The notes beneath the pieces are model-generated. The model did not search any database. It saw nothing but the letters and a program-made list of their open reading frames with translations, and was not told the origin of the DNA. Of a stretch of 64,000 nucleotides of DNA, positions 26,249-35,249 are shown in pieces. A program made the position numbers and the translations under genes. This stretch comes from Castellaniella sp. (GTDB taxonomy: Bacteria > Pseudomonadota > Gammaproteobacteria > Burkholderiales > Burkholderiaceae_B): NCBI GenBank assembly GCA_019104865.1, contig JAHRWZ010000064.1, positions 41,883-105,882 on the forward strand. The letters run 5' to 3'. The number at the start of each line of letters is the position of its first letter. Position 1 is the first letter of the stretch.

Positions 26249-27292
26249 TCAACGCTCCGCCGCTGGGGCGCCGGAGCGAGGTTTCGCATCGACGTCGACT
26301 GTTACCGGCATACCCTGGCGTAACGCGGCGTCGCTGTCGGCTTCGTCGATGACGATGCGCAGTCGGTACACCAGATCGGTGCGCAAATCCGTCGTCTCCA
26401 CTGTCTTGGGGGTGAATTCAGCGCGTGGCGAGATGAAGCCGATCTGACCGCGATAGACCTTCTCGGATGAATCGCTCTTGACGCGCACCACAGTGCCGGG
26501 TGCAATGCGCCCCAAGTCCGACTCACCCACGTAGGCACGCACATACACCGGCTTGTCAAGACTCAGGCTGTAGACCGTGCTCTGGCTTGCGACCATGCTG
26601 CCGGGCTCACGCACCCGTGCGATGACGGTCCCGTTACTGGGCGCCATCAATTCGGTGTCCGCCAGGGCTGTAGCGGCTTGCGCCGCGGCAGCCTGCGCGG
26701 CCGTCAAGCGGGCCTCCGCCGCGGCGATGTCTTCCTTGCGAAAGCCTTCGGATGCTTGCGACATGGCGGCCTTGGCTGCTTCGACGCCAGCGGTTGCCCG
26801 GTCTCGTGCCGCGCGGGCGGCATCAACCGTACGCTGGCTGCTGGCACCCGATTCCAGCAGGCGGCTCTGGCGTTGAAAGTTGCGCTCGGTCTCGGTGGCG
26901 AGCGCTTGCGCCTGCTTGAGCGATTCTCGCGCCTGCGTAATTTCCTGTGGCCGCAAGCCGTGGCGTAGCTTCGTCAGTTCCGCCTGCGCGACCTGCACCT
27001 GGGCCTGTGCCACCGCCAGGGATTCCCGATAGGGCTGCGCATCAAGCGCGGCCATGCGTTCGCCGGCGCGTACGGCGTCGCCCTCATCGAAGGCCATTTG
27101 AGTCACGCGCCCAGGCTGGCGGAAGGCCAGTTGCACCTCGCGGATGTCGACGTTGCCATACAAGCGTAGCTGACTGTCGTCACTCCCCGCGCGCTGCATC
27201 CAGAAAAACAAGCCGGAACCACTTGCAATCGCAACGATGGCGACAACGATGAAGATCCGTTTGGCTTTGTGGGAAAGGCTGTTGATCTTCAT
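26249..27292 (-). CDS. ybhG: HlyD-family periplasmic adaptor (YbhG-like)
   Basis: The 347-residue protein has a membrane anchor at about 13-31. The lipoyl half GNVDIREVQLAFRQPGRV follows, then an alanine-rich helical hairpin (about 85-200) and ADTELMAPSNGTVIARVREPG as the returning lipoyl half. This is the EmrA/YbhG type of membrane fusion protein, linking the ABC permeases to the outer-membrane factor. Its start overlaps the TetR gene stop (ATGA), and the tandem ATPase begins at its end. It therefore sits second in the coupled operon. Confidence 0.92.
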   Translation of the reverse strand: MKINSLSHKAKRIFIVVAIVAIASGSGLFFWMQRAGSDDSQLRLYGNVDIREVQLAFRQPGRVTQMAFDEGDAVRAGERMAALDAQPYRESLAVAQAQVQVAQAELTKLRHGLRPQEITQARESLKQAQALATETERNFQRQSRLLESGASSQRTVDAARAARDRATAGVEAAKAAMSQASEGFRKEDIAAAEARLTAAQAAAAQAATALADTELMAPSNGTVIARVREPGSMVASQSTVYSLSLDKPVYVRAYVGESDLGRIAPGTVVRVKSDSSEKVYRGQIGFISPRAEFTPKTVETTDLRTDLVYRLRIVIDEADSDAALRQGMPVTVDVDAKPRSGAPAAER

Positions 27293-27906
27293 TGCCCGGC
27301 CTCCAGAGAGCGAACAGCACGTCGGTAGATGGCGAACACGCCCGGCGCGTCACGGCGGATGCGCGCCACATCGTCGGCCAGCAGCGACTGCATCACCAGC
27401 CCCTGGATAGTGCCGATGAACAAGACGGCGGCGGCGTCCACATCCAGTCCGGCATCCAGCTCACCCTGCGCCTTGCCGGCGTCGAGCAGACGGCACAGTC
27501 GCTCGCCGTAATGACGAATCAAGGTCTGGGCGATTTGCTTGGGCGGGGTGTCTCCCGGCCGCTGCAATTCGCCAAAGAGCATCCTCGGCACCCCCGGATG
27601 CTTGGACACGAAGTCGACATGTGTCATGAAAACCGCCTCCAGCGCTGTAACAGGAGACGCAGTGCCTTCGGCAGCCTTGTCCACCCGGGCCAACAAGCGT
27701 TCGGCGACCCAGGACATCACCGCCTGCAGGATGGCGTCTTTAGTCGGAAAGTGACGAAACAGCGCCCCCTGGGTCACCCCCATCCGTTCCGCGATGGCCG
27801 CGGTCGTGATATCACTGGGGTTCTGCTCGGCAGCCAGATTGACCACGGTCTCGACTGTGGCCGCGCGCCGCTCGTCGGCCGGCAGATGCTTGGAGTGTCC
27901 GCTCAT
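27289..27906 (-). CDS. cecR: TetR-family repressor of the exporter operon (CecR-like)
   Basis: The 205-residue protein has an N-terminal TetR helix-turn-helix (TTAAIAERMGVTQGALFRHF, residues 35-54) followed by FPTKDAILQAV and an all-helical ligand domain. Gene order TetR, adaptor, tandem ATPase, two permeases matches cecR-ybhGFSR of E. coli. It is the first gene and is coupled to ybhG by ATGA, so autoregulation through the palindrome just upstream (27926-27941) is likely. The inducer is not known. Confidence 0.9.
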   Translation of the reverse strand: MSGHSKHLPADERRAATVETVVNLAAEQNPSDITTAAIAERMGVTQGALFRHFPTKDAILQAVMSWVAERLLARVDKAAEGTASPVTALEAVFMTHVDFVSKHPGVPRMLFGELQRPGDTPPKQIAQTLIRHYGERLCRLLDAGKAQGELDAGLDVDAAAVLFIGTIQGLVMQSLLADDVARIRRDAPGVFAIYRRAVRSLEAGQ

Positions 27907-27925
27907 GGCTCGCCCCTCGGTAAGT

Positions 27926-27941
27926 TAGTAACTGGTCACTA
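27926..27941 (-). promoter_or_regulatory. Palindromic operator for the TetR repressor
   Basis: TAGTAACTGGTCACTA is a 16-bp inverted repeat (half-sites TAGTAAC and TAGTGAC) located 20 bp upstream of the TetR start. Direct repeats of TAGT also suit the flanking TTAGTA. The position and symmetry fit a TetR-family autoregulatory site; no binding data are implied. Confidence 0.6.
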
Positions 27942-28004
27942 TCTTATCATCATGAGGCCAACAATGGAAAAGCCGCCCCGGCATCAGCTGGGACGGCTTT
28001 GGAA

Positions 28005-28321
28005 TGGTGCCCGAGGCCGGAATCGAACCGGCACGCCTTTCGGCGAGGGATTTTCTTACCACTTCGACTTTCGCCGCCGCCCTGCTCAACGCAGGATGTT
28101 CGTGGTCTGGAGCACGCCTTCACCATAGCCTTGCGACCGTAGGTGCCCGCCGTCTGCTCTCTACACCTTCCCAGGAAATAGCCTGGGCTTGGCTCGGCGT
28201 TGGCTCGGTTGCCGGAGCATCCAGGGCTTTCGCCGACTTTGACGGGCTTCACTTCGGAAGTTTCCCCCCGAAGGCTCAAATTGTTCAAGTCCCTTGTGTC
28301 TACCGATTTCACCACTCGGGC
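28005..28321 (-). tRNA. tRNA-Leu(UAA) split by a group I intron
   Basis: The 5' exon (28321-28287, 35 nt) begins GCCCGAG and ends GGGACTT. The 3' exon (28054-28005, 50 nt) begins AAAATCCC and ends CTCGGGC-ACCA. Joined, they give an 85-nt tRNA with acceptor GCCCGAG/CTCGGGC, anticodon stem AGGGA/TCCCT, loop CTTAAAA (anticodon TAA), a long variable arm and T arm GCCGG-TTCGATT-CCGGC. The break falls right after the first anticodon base, U34. Without joining, neither half folds as a tRNA, so it would be missed by a simple scan. Confidence 0.93.
28055..28286 (-). ncRNA. Group I intron in tRNA-Leu(UAA)
   Basis: The 232-nt insert follows a U (last base of the 5' exon) and ends in G, as group I introns do. 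Core-like segments are present on the minus strand: CCGGCAACCGAGCCAA (Q/P4-type segment with GAGCCAA), and GCAAGGCTATGG / CCAGACCACGAAC near the R/S and P7 region. The beginning GAACAATTTGAGCC with CTTCGGGGGGAAACTTCCGAAG suggests the P1-P2 hairpins. There is no reading frame for an endonuclease. The insertion point equals that of cyanobacterial and plastid tRNA-Leu(UAA) introns. I have not folded it, so helix assignments are tentative, but exon joining is exact. Confidence 0.88.
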
Positions 28322-28492
28322 ATTGCACGATGCGCAGGAACCTATTCCAGCATGACGGCACCGTGAAGGACGCCCATTGTACCCGTAAGAATCATGGCGA
28401 CTGGTGGTGTACACAAATAGACTCTCCGTCCGCCGACATGGACCAGCACGGAAACACGGACGGCTGATCCTGCGAACACCGTCAGACAGGAA

Positions 28493-28792
28493 TCACAGCA
28501 CCTTGTCGTCCGCTGCCGGGCCGCCTTCGTCTTCCATCTGCTCGACCTGCTGGGCATCGGAGCAGGTGAACTTCAGCTGTACACCCATCCCGGCGCTGCC
28601 TTCATTGATGAAGACCGCGCCGCAATGCTCGAGCGCCTGTTGCATCGCCTGCACGGCGGAATCCGGCAGTGCCACCAACTGGTGCTCGAACTGTTCGATG
28701 TCCCGTTCCGGGACATCCGACGCCTCGGCGAGGTGGGCACGCTTCAGATTGATCAGCGCACGGGCTGCGCGACACTGAGATCCGGTCATCAT
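28493..28792 (-). CDS. Small XRE-like protein with an acidic tail
   Basis: This 99-residue protein starts MMTGSQCRAARALINLKRAHLAE, which resembles small XRE-family regulators that begin MTGAQCRAARALLGLSQEELA. It keeps the later block ALEHCGAVFINEGSAGMGVQL of that group. The helix-turn-helix core is degenerate (AEASDVPERDIEQFEHQ), and it has an extra acidic, Cys-containing tail (TCSDAQQVEQMEDEGG). The start at 28792 has AGGAGG six bases upstream. It may bind DNA weakly or have another role. It stands alone in front of the MFS gene. Confidence 0.7.
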   Translation of the reverse strand: MMTGSQCRAARALINLKRAHLAEASDVPERDIEQFEHQLVALPDSAVQAMQQALEHCGAVFINEGSAGMGVQLKFTCSDAQQVEQMEDEGGPAADDKVL

Positions 28793-28852
28793 AGGGAGCC
28801 TCCTGATCACGACTACGCAGGCTGCTATTTTATCTTAGCCAGCACCGCTGCA

Positions 28853-30235
28853 CTACCAGGAACCGCGCTGTTCGGGCACGAACCGGACCAGCGGCAAGGC
28901 CAGCAACCGAATCGCAGCGAGAACAGCATAGACCCAGGCCAGGATCAGCCCCATGTCGCTCTGATGGGCCAAAACGGCCGCCACGATCGAGACTGTGGCG
29001 ATCGCACCGATCTGCAGCGACAGTGTGCGCAAGGCGGCCAGCATGGAAGAGGATTCCGGCGCCAGCTGCAGGCCGGCATTGCGCATAGCCGGATTGATGG
29101 CCCCGTTCCCCGCCCCCACCAGGAACGCGGCAAACGCCAGCCAGGCGTAGGGCGAGATATCCGCCACCGGTGGCAGCGCGAGCAGCGCGAGTCCGACAAT
29201 GGCGATCGCACTGCCGACGTACAGGGGAATGCGATAACCGGTGCGCCGCAGCATCACGACCGCCGTCAGCGAGCAGATCATCGCGGCGGCACCTTGAGCC
29301 GTCAGCAAGGTACCGGACCCCACCGGATCGATGTCATACCGATTGATGGCATACAACGGCACCAGGGCCATTGCCCCGATCACGAAACCGCTGAACGTCA
29401 TATTCACCAGGTTGACCGCGCCGAAATTCGGACCATAGATCAGCCGGGGCTGGATGAAAGGAGTGTCAGTGCGCCGGATATGACGGAAAAAAAGGGCCAG
29501 CAAGCCAAGCGCCAGACTGAGCAGAATCAGGAAGTCACCCCAGTTCCGGGCCCCTGTCGTCTCGCCCAGCACGGTCGCCGCCAGCATCGCCGACAACAGA
29601 CTGCCACCCAGCATGGCGATCCCGGCGACATCCATCTTCTTGCCGGAAGCGTCACCCTTCGGGCGGTCATGGGGGATGAAACGCCAAGCCAGAAGGAAGA
29701 TCGCCAGGCCGATCGGCACATTGACGTAAAACACATCACGCCAGGACGAATAAGCCACGAAATAGCCGCCAAAGATCGGCCCGATCATGGCCCCGACCGG
29801 AAAGATGCTGCCAAACAGGCTGACATAGCGGTCGCGGGCGTCTCCGAAGTGATCGACGATGATGCCGGTCGCCGTCGGCGTGAAACCGGCGCCGCCGGCC
29901 GCCTGCAGCGCGCGCAGAACGATCAGCAGATAGATGTTGTCCGCCATGCCGCAACCCAGCGATGCCAGGGTGAAAACCCCGGTCGAGGCGATGAAGACCC
30001 GGCGCCGGCCAAAACGCTCGGAAAGCTTGCCGCTGACCGGTAGCATCAGCACGAAACCGAAGGAATACGCCGTGATCGTCCAGCTGGCCAGATTGATGGA
30101 TGTTCGCAGACCCTGCTGGATCGCATGCAGCGCGGTAGCCACGATCGTCGAGTCGATCGACATCATGAGCAACGCCATGGCGATGATGGCAAAGACGGTA
30201 TTCTTGCGTACCGGCGTCCTGGTGGCTGAAGTCAT
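28853..30235 (-). CDS. MFS drug exporter, DHA2 (EmrB/QacA) type
   Basis: The 460-residue protein shows the 14-helix DHA2 pattern. Its motif D1-like start is LLMMSIDSTIVATALHAIQ, motif A is SGKLSERFGRRRVF, and motif C-like glycines lie in GSIFPVGAMIGPIFGGYF. It is a proton-driven exporter of the inner membrane; the substrate cannot be read from sequence. The start at 30235 is chosen by homology, as there is no good ribosome site, and alternatives exist upstream. It lies downstream of the cytochrome gene on the same strand with 120 bp between. Confidence 0.9.
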   Translation of the reverse strand: MTSATRTPVRKNTVFAIIAMALLMMSIDSTIVATALHAIQQGLRTSINLASWTITAYSFGFVLMLPVSGKLSERFGRRRVFIASTGVFTLASLGCGMADNIYLLIVLRALQAAGGAGFTPTATGIIVDHFGDARDRYVSLFGSIFPVGAMIGPIFGGYFVAYSSWRDVFYVNVPIGLAIFLLAWRFIPHDRPKGDASGKKMDVAGIAMLGGSLLSAMLAATVLGETTGARNWGDFLILLSLALGLLALFFRHIRRTDTPFIQPRLIYGPNFGAVNLVNMTFSGFVIGAMALVPLYAINRYDIDPVGSGTLLTAQGAAAMICSLTAVVMLRRTGYRIPLYVGSAIAIVGLALLALPPVADISPYAWLAFAAFLVGAGNGAINPAMRNAGLQLAPESSSMLAALRTLSLQIGAIATVSIVAAVLAHQSDMGLILAWVYAVLAAIRLLALPLVRFVPEQRGSW

Positions 30236-30355
30236 GCTATGGCGAACGAGGCTATAACGGGAGATTGTACTGTGGGCCTCATGACCGCACGTTCCCATCA
30301 CACAGGCGCCACCCTCCGGTCTGAATGCCGGCGCTTGCCGCGCCCCCGGTCAAGG

Positions 30356-31216
30356 CTACTTCGGCGATGGCTGCGCGGGCAACGATCGCAAATAGGCAAT
30401 CAGGGACTTCATGTCGGCATCGTCGATATTCCGGTACCAGTCGAAGGCCATGATCCGCACGAGCGGCTTGCCCTCGTCGTCGATGCCGGTACGGATAGCG
30501 CGCGCAACCTGCGCGTCGGTCCAGTTCCGCAGCCCGTCCCGATCCGGAGTCAGGTTGGCGGACACCGCCTCCATGCCGGCCGGCCCCCGGATCAGTTGAC
30601 CACCGGCCCCCAGTTGCGACATGACCAGTTGGCCATGCGCATCGCGAGGCGTATGACATTCCATGCAATGGCCGATTTCCGCCAAGTAGCGGCCATAGCC
30701 GACCGTATCGGTGGGTTTGGGGGCCGTGACGTGGGTCACCGGCGGACCGTAATTCGGCGGCAAAGGCATCCGGTAGGTGGATTTTGGAACCGCGTGTTCG
30801 ACCGCCGGCTGAGCCCTCAGGTAGGCGATGATGGCGGCCAGATCCCGATCCGAGAGGTTGCGGTAAAAGGGCGTGGGCATGGGCGGGCCAATCAGGGATC
30901 CATCAGGCCGGACGCCATTGCGGATGGCATTGGCCAGCTGGGCGTCGGTCCAGCCGCCGATTCCGGTCTTGCGGTCCGGGGTAATGTTCGCCGCATAGGC
31001 AGTGAACACGGGCGCCTCGAAGACCATGCCCCCGGATAGCCCCAGATTCTTCAGAACCTTGCCCTTTTCGTCACGAGCCGCATGGCAGTTGACGCAGGCC
31101 ACCACCCCGTTCATCAGATAATCGCCACGCACCAACAAGTCGTCATCCCGGGCCTGGGCGGTTCCGAAACACCATGCCAGAAAACCCAAGACCGCCAGCC
31201 TGCGCATTGCCTTCAT
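30356..31216 (-). CDS. Exported diheme cytochrome c
   Basis: The 286-residue protein has a signal peptide (about 1-23, ending GTAQA) and two c-type heme motifs, CVNCH (41-45) and CMECH (184-188). Each is followed by a matching NITPD/NLTPD, WTDAQ and a late Met ligand region (PMPTPFYRNLSD; IMAFDWYRNIDD). This duplicated structure resembles the cytochrome subunits of membrane alcohol/aldehyde dehydrogenases, but no dehydrogenase is beside it. The start at 31216 has GGAGGG ten bases upstream. It is a periplasmic electron carrier whose partner is unknown. Confidence 0.92.
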   Translation of the reverse strand: MKAMRRLAVLGFLAWCFGTAQARDDDLLVRGDYLMNGVVACVNCHAARDEKGKVLKNLGLSGGMVFEAPVFTAYAANITPDRKTGIGGWTDAQLANAIRNGVRPDGSLIGPPMPTPFYRNLSDRDLAAIIAYLRAQPAVEHAVPKSTYRMPLPPNYGPPVTHVTAPKPTDTVGYGRYLAEIGHCMECHTPRDAHGQLVMSQLGAGGQLIRGPAGMEAVSANLTPDRDGLRNWTDAQVARAIRTGIDDEGKPLVRIMAFDWYRNIDDADMKSLIAYLRSLPAQPSPK

Positions 31217-31379
31217 GATTCGTTCCCTCCAGATGGATGGACATTCCATGACACTACCAGCCTTCCAGGCCCGATAGTCGTTATGACCTCAAGAATCATG
31301 CATTTTTAGACGGAATCATATCCGCCTTTGGGGGGACTGCCAGCATGGAGCGACCGGCCCGTCGCACAGGACTGCAGAA

Positions 31380-34004
31380 TCATGCCGCCTTCCGAGGTGC
31401 GCTATGCGAGGCAGCCAGGTGCGGAACCCTGCGACTGCGTGCCAGCCTGCGGTCCTCACGCCTGAAAAACAGGCGTTTTGACGTCTCGGAGGCTGCCAGA
31501 TAAAGCAGCGTGATCGTCAACAGGCCTGCCATCACGGCGGCGGGCAGCGGAGTGAAGCCGAACCAGTCGGCGCCCGGCAGGTCAGGAATCAGCAATGCCA
31601 GCACAGCCACGGCCAGCGTCAGCCAGGCCAGCAGCGTACCTGGCCGGCTGTGCCAGAAAGATTTGTGGGTGCGCACCACAAGCACGACCGCCAGCTGTGT
31701 CAGCAGCGATTCCACGAACCACCCCGTGCGGAAGACATCGGCAACCGCATGCATCGCCACCAGCAGAAAGCCGAACGTCAGGAAATCGAACAAGGAACTG
31801 ATCAGACCGAAATAGATCATGAAGCGACGGATCGAGCCGATATCCCAGCGGCGCGGCACCCGGATCTGCTCCGCATCCACCCGGTCGCGCGCAATGGCCA
31901 GCGAAGGCAGCGACGACAGCAGATTGTTGAGCAGGATCTGCGGAGCAAGGAGCGGCAGGAAGGGCAAGGCAAGCGAAGCGAACGCCATCGAGAACATGTT
32001 GCCGAAATTGGCGCTGGTAGTGATGGAGATATATTTCATCGTATTCGCGAAGGTCCGCCGGCCATCGTCGACACCCTGCAACAGCACGCCAAGGTCACGT
32101 TTGAGCAGGATCATGTCCGCGGCCTCGCGCGCCACGTCGACCGCACTGTCGACGGAAATGCCGATGTCGGCTTCGTGCAATGCGGGGGCATCGTTGATGC
32201 CGTCGCCCAGATACCCGACGACGCGGCCATGTCGCCGCAGGGCCTGTATGATGCGCTCCTTCTGGTTTGGATCGATCTCCACGAACAAGTCCGTGCGCAG
32301 CGCGCGCCCGAACAGCGCCTCCTTGGTCATGCCGGCCAGTTCCTCGCCAGTGAGGATGCTGCGATGGCCGAGGCCGACGGTTTGCGCGAGGTGCGCCGCC
32401 ACATAGCGGTTGTCCCCCGTGATGACTTTGACAGCGATTCCGCGGCCGTGCATCGCCTTCAGCGTAGCGGCCACGCCGGCCTTGGGTGGATCCAGGAAAA
32501 GCAGGAAACCCGCGAAGCACAGATCCGCTTCATCCCGCCGACCATACGGCCCGGCGCCCTGGAAATGCCGGATCGCCAAACCGAGCACCCGGTAACCTTG
32601 ATTGCTCCAGTCCCGGATTTTCGCCTCGATCGCCGTGGAATGGCTGGATTCCAGAGGCCTGACCTCAGCCCCGTCGAGTACCAAAGAGCACACTTCCAGG
32701 ATGTTGCTCACGGCGCCCTTGCAGATCATCAGATCATCGGCCATGCCTTTCCGGCGCACGACGACGGTCAGGCGCTTGCGCACGAAATCGTAGGGAATCT
32801 CATCCACCTTTTCCCAACCGGCCGCAAGGTCCGCGCCGTGGCCGGCGGAGGCGATAGCCTCATCGAGCGGGTTGACCATGCCGGACTGCAGCGTGGCATT
32901 GAGAACTGCCCACAGGCGAACGTCCGCCGAATCGGAACCGGCCACATCGCTGCAGGCGTCCAGCCGAACGATACCCTCGGTCAAGGTTCCGGTCTTGTCC
33001 GTGCACAGCAGATCCATGCTGCCCAGATTTTCAATGGCGTCGAGCCTGCGCACGATGACACCCCCCGCAGCCAGGGTACGCGCCCCCCGCGCCAGCGTCA
33101 CCGAGATGATGGCCGGCAGCAGCTCGGGCGTCAGCCCCACCGCCAGCGCCAGGGAAAAAAGCAACGAGTCGATCAGCGGACGATGCAGCAGCAGGTTGGC
33201 CGCAAACACCACAAGAACGATGACCAGCATGATTTCCGTCATCAGGTAGCCGAAATGGCGAATGCCCCTGGCGAACTCGGTTTCGGGCGCACTGTGCGCA
33301 ATGGTGGCCGCGATTGCCGCGTATTCGGTGCGTGCGCCGGTATGCACCACCAGAACGGTCGCCGTGCCGCTGCGCACCGAAGTGCCCATGAACACGGCAT
33401 TGCCGCGCTGCCCGATCTGCGCCTGCGCTGGCGACTGCCCGGGGAGTTTCTCCACCGGATAGGTCTCGCCCGTCAGAGCCGCCTCGCTGACGCAGAGGTC
33501 GCACGCTTCGACCAATACGCCATCCGCCGGGATCAGATTGCCGGCCGAGAGCCTGATCACATCGCCCGGAACGATCGACTCGGCGGGGACCAGTTGTTCG
33601 ACACCGTCACGCACCACCAGCGCCTTGCGCGAGATACGCGCGGTCAAGGCCTGCATTGCCTTGGAAGCCCCATACTCCTGCGTGAAACTCAGCAAGCAGC
33701 TTGCCATCACGATCAGTGCGATGATCGCCGCCTCGCTGCCCTCGCCGACGAAGGCGGACGCGATGGCGGCAAAGACCAGGATCAGCACGAGCGGGCTGCG
33801 GAACTGGCGGGCGAAGGTGCCCAGCGCATTGACACCCCCCTTCTTCCCGAGGCCATTCGGACCGGCGCGCAGAAGCCTGTCGGCCGCCTCGGCGGATGAA
33901 AGCCCCGCCGGCCGGGAAGCGAGCGCTTCGAACAGATCCTTCGCCGGCTTAGACCAATAGGCATCCGTGCCGTTGCCGACCGCATCCAGATCTGCCCATG
34001 TCAT
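31380..34004 (-). CDS. mgtA: Magnesium-transporting P-type ATPase (MgtA/MgtB type)
   Basis: The 874-residue P-type (P3B) ATPase has the actuator motif TGET (178-181), the phosphorylation motif DKTGTLTEG (336-344), the hinge GDGINDAPAL, and the membrane motif LTPELLPAI, characteristic of MgtA/MgtB. It imports Mg2+ under limitation. The start at 34004 has GGGAG six bases upstream. An alcohol dehydrogenase gene is divergent with 213 bp between. I saw no recognised Mg2+-sensing leader in those 213 bp. Confidence 0.92.
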   Translation of the reverse strand: MTWADLDAVGNGTDAYWSKPAKDLFEALASRPAGLSSAEAADRLLRAGPNGLGKKGGVNALGTFARQFRSPLVLILVFAAIASAFVGEGSEAAIIALIVMASCLLSFTQEYGASKAMQALTARISRKALVVRDGVEQLVPAESIVPGDVIRLSAGNLIPADGVLVEACDLCVSEAALTGETYPVEKLPGQSPAQAQIGQRGNAVFMGTSVRSGTATVLVVHTGARTEYAAIAATIAHSAPETEFARGIRHFGYLMTEIMLVIVLVVFAANLLLHRPLIDSLLFSLALAVGLTPELLPAIISVTLARGARTLAAGGVIVRRLDAIENLGSMDLLCTDKTGTLTEGIVRLDACSDVAGSDSADVRLWAVLNATLQSGMVNPLDEAIASAGHGADLAAGWEKVDEIPYDFVRKRLTVVVRRKGMADDLMICKGAVSNILEVCSLVLDGAEVRPLESSHSTAIEAKIRDWSNQGYRVLGLAIRHFQGAGPYGRRDEADLCFAGFLLFLDPPKAGVAATLKAMHGRGIAVKVITGDNRYVAAHLAQTVGLGHRSILTGEELAGMTKEALFGRALRTDLFVEIDPNQKERIIQALRRHGRVVGYLGDGINDAPALHEADIGISVDSAVDVAREAADMILLKRDLGVLLQGVDDGRRTFANTMKYISITTSANFGNMFSMAFASLALPFLPLLAPQILLNNLLSSLPSLAIARDRVDAEQIRVPRRWDIGSIRRFMIYFGLISSLFDFLTFGFLLVAMHAVADVFRTGWFVESLLTQLAVVLVVRTHKSFWHSRPGTLLAWLTLAVAVLALLIPDLPGADWFGFTPLPAAVMAGLLTITLLYLAASETSKRLFFRREDRRLARSRRVPHLAASHSAPRKAA

Positions 34005-34217
34005 GCGCGTCTCCCGAAAGTCACGTCGCTCTGCCTTCGAGCGGCCGTCAGCCCGCCTGCAAATCGCACGATGCGGGATCGAAGACCGACCCCTCAATCC
34101 TATGGAACCAGCCTGCGGCAGCGGATATATTATCCTTCAGCGGACTTCCGATCCTATCGATCGCAGCGGGATCCGACGAATTTTGTATCAGCGGACACGC
34201 ACCACCAAAGGCCCATC

Positions 34218-35201
34218 ATGAAGGCAATGATCTTCGAGAAATCAGGAATGCCACTCTCGCCGGTCGAGCGGCCGGATCCGCTGCCGGGCCCTGGCGAAAT
34301 CAGGCTGCAGGTGGAGGCCTGTGCGGTCTGCCGCACCGATCTGCACATCGTGGACGGAGATCTTCCTCATCCGAAGCTGCCCCTCATACTCGGTCACGAG
34401 GTAGTCGGCATCGTCGATGCCGTCGGGCCGAGGGTCGATCGCGCCCGGCTGGGCCACCGCGTCGGCGTGCCATGGCTTGGGCACACGTGCGGCACCTGCC
34501 GCTATTGCAGCACCGGTGCGGAAAATCTCTGCGACAAGCCGATCTTCACCGGTTATACCCGCGATGGTGGCTTCGCCACCCACACGGTGGCCGATGCGGA
34601 TTTCGCCTTCCCCCTGGACGAGGACGCCGCGCCCGCATCGCTGGCGCCCCTGCTTTGCGCCGGGCTCATAGGCTGGCGATCGCTGAAGAAGGCGGGCGAT
34701 GGGAAACGCATCGGTCTCTACGGCTTTGGCGCCGCCGCGCATATCCTCGCGCAGATATGCGCCTGGCAAGGCAGGCGGGTCTTTGCTTTCACGCGCCGCG
34801 GCGACGCCCAGGCACAGCGATTCGCCTTGGACCTGGGTGCTGTCTGGGCCGGAGCATCGGACGAGATGCCGCCGGAGCCGCTCGACGCGGCCATCATTTT
34901 CGCGCCGGTTGGCGCTCTGGTGCCCTGCGCACTGAGAGCCGTGCGCAAAGGCGGACGGGTGGTATGCGGCGGCATCCACATGAGCGACATTCCCGCCATG
35001 CCGTACGCAGTCTTGTGGGAAGAACGGGAACTGGCATCGGTGGCAAACCTGACTCGCCAGGATGCGCATGAATTTTTTCCGACGGTCAGCGCCGCCGGCA
35101 TACGCACGCGGACCACGATCTACGGACTCGAAGACGCAAATCGGGCACTTGCGGACCTGCGCGCCGGCAGGCTCGATGGGGCTGCTGTCATCGTGCCCTG
35201 A
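34218..35201 (+). CDS. Zinc-dependent alcohol dehydrogenase (AdhP-like)
   Basis: The 327-residue enzyme has catalytic zinc ligands C38 and the GHE pair (H60-E61), structural zinc cysteines C91, C94, C97 and C105, and a Rossmann segment GLYGFGAAAHILAQ. Within the medium-chain family it is the AdhP/Adh-III-like short subgroup that oxidises alcohols with NAD(P). The GHT segment in place of a longer loop is normal for the group. It is followed by tRNA-Ser on the other strand. It is divergent from mgtA. Confidence 0.9.
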   Translation: MKAMIFEKSGMPLSPVERPDPLPGPGEIRLQVEACAVCRTDLHIVDGDLPHPKLPLILGHEVVGIVDAVGPRVDRARLGHRVGVPWLGHTCGTCRYCSTGAENLCDKPIFTGYTRDGGFATHTVADADFAFPLDEDAAPASLAPLLCAGLIGWRSLKKAGDGKRIGLYGFGAAAHILAQICAWQGRRVFAFTRRGDAQAQRFALDLGAVWAGASDEMPPEPLDAAIIFAPVGALVPCALRAVRKGGRVVCGGIHMSDIPAMPYAVLWEERELASVANLTRQDAHEFFPTVSAAGIRTRTTIYGLEDANRALADLRAGRLDGAAVIVP

Positions 35202-35249
35202 CCGCTCCGGTGCCGCGTCAGACGAAGTGTGCAAAAACCGTCCGAGCCT

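Noticed and set aside
31650..33899. A 749-codon open frame on the plus strand inside the P-type ATPase gene
   Set aside because: It is exactly antisense to mgtA, low in real protein features (His/Gln/Arg-rich), and arises from GC-rich codon use on the other strand.
34005..34217. Mg2+-sensing leader for mgtA
   Set aside because: No recognised riboswitch elements or proline-rich leader peptide could be seen in the divergent region.
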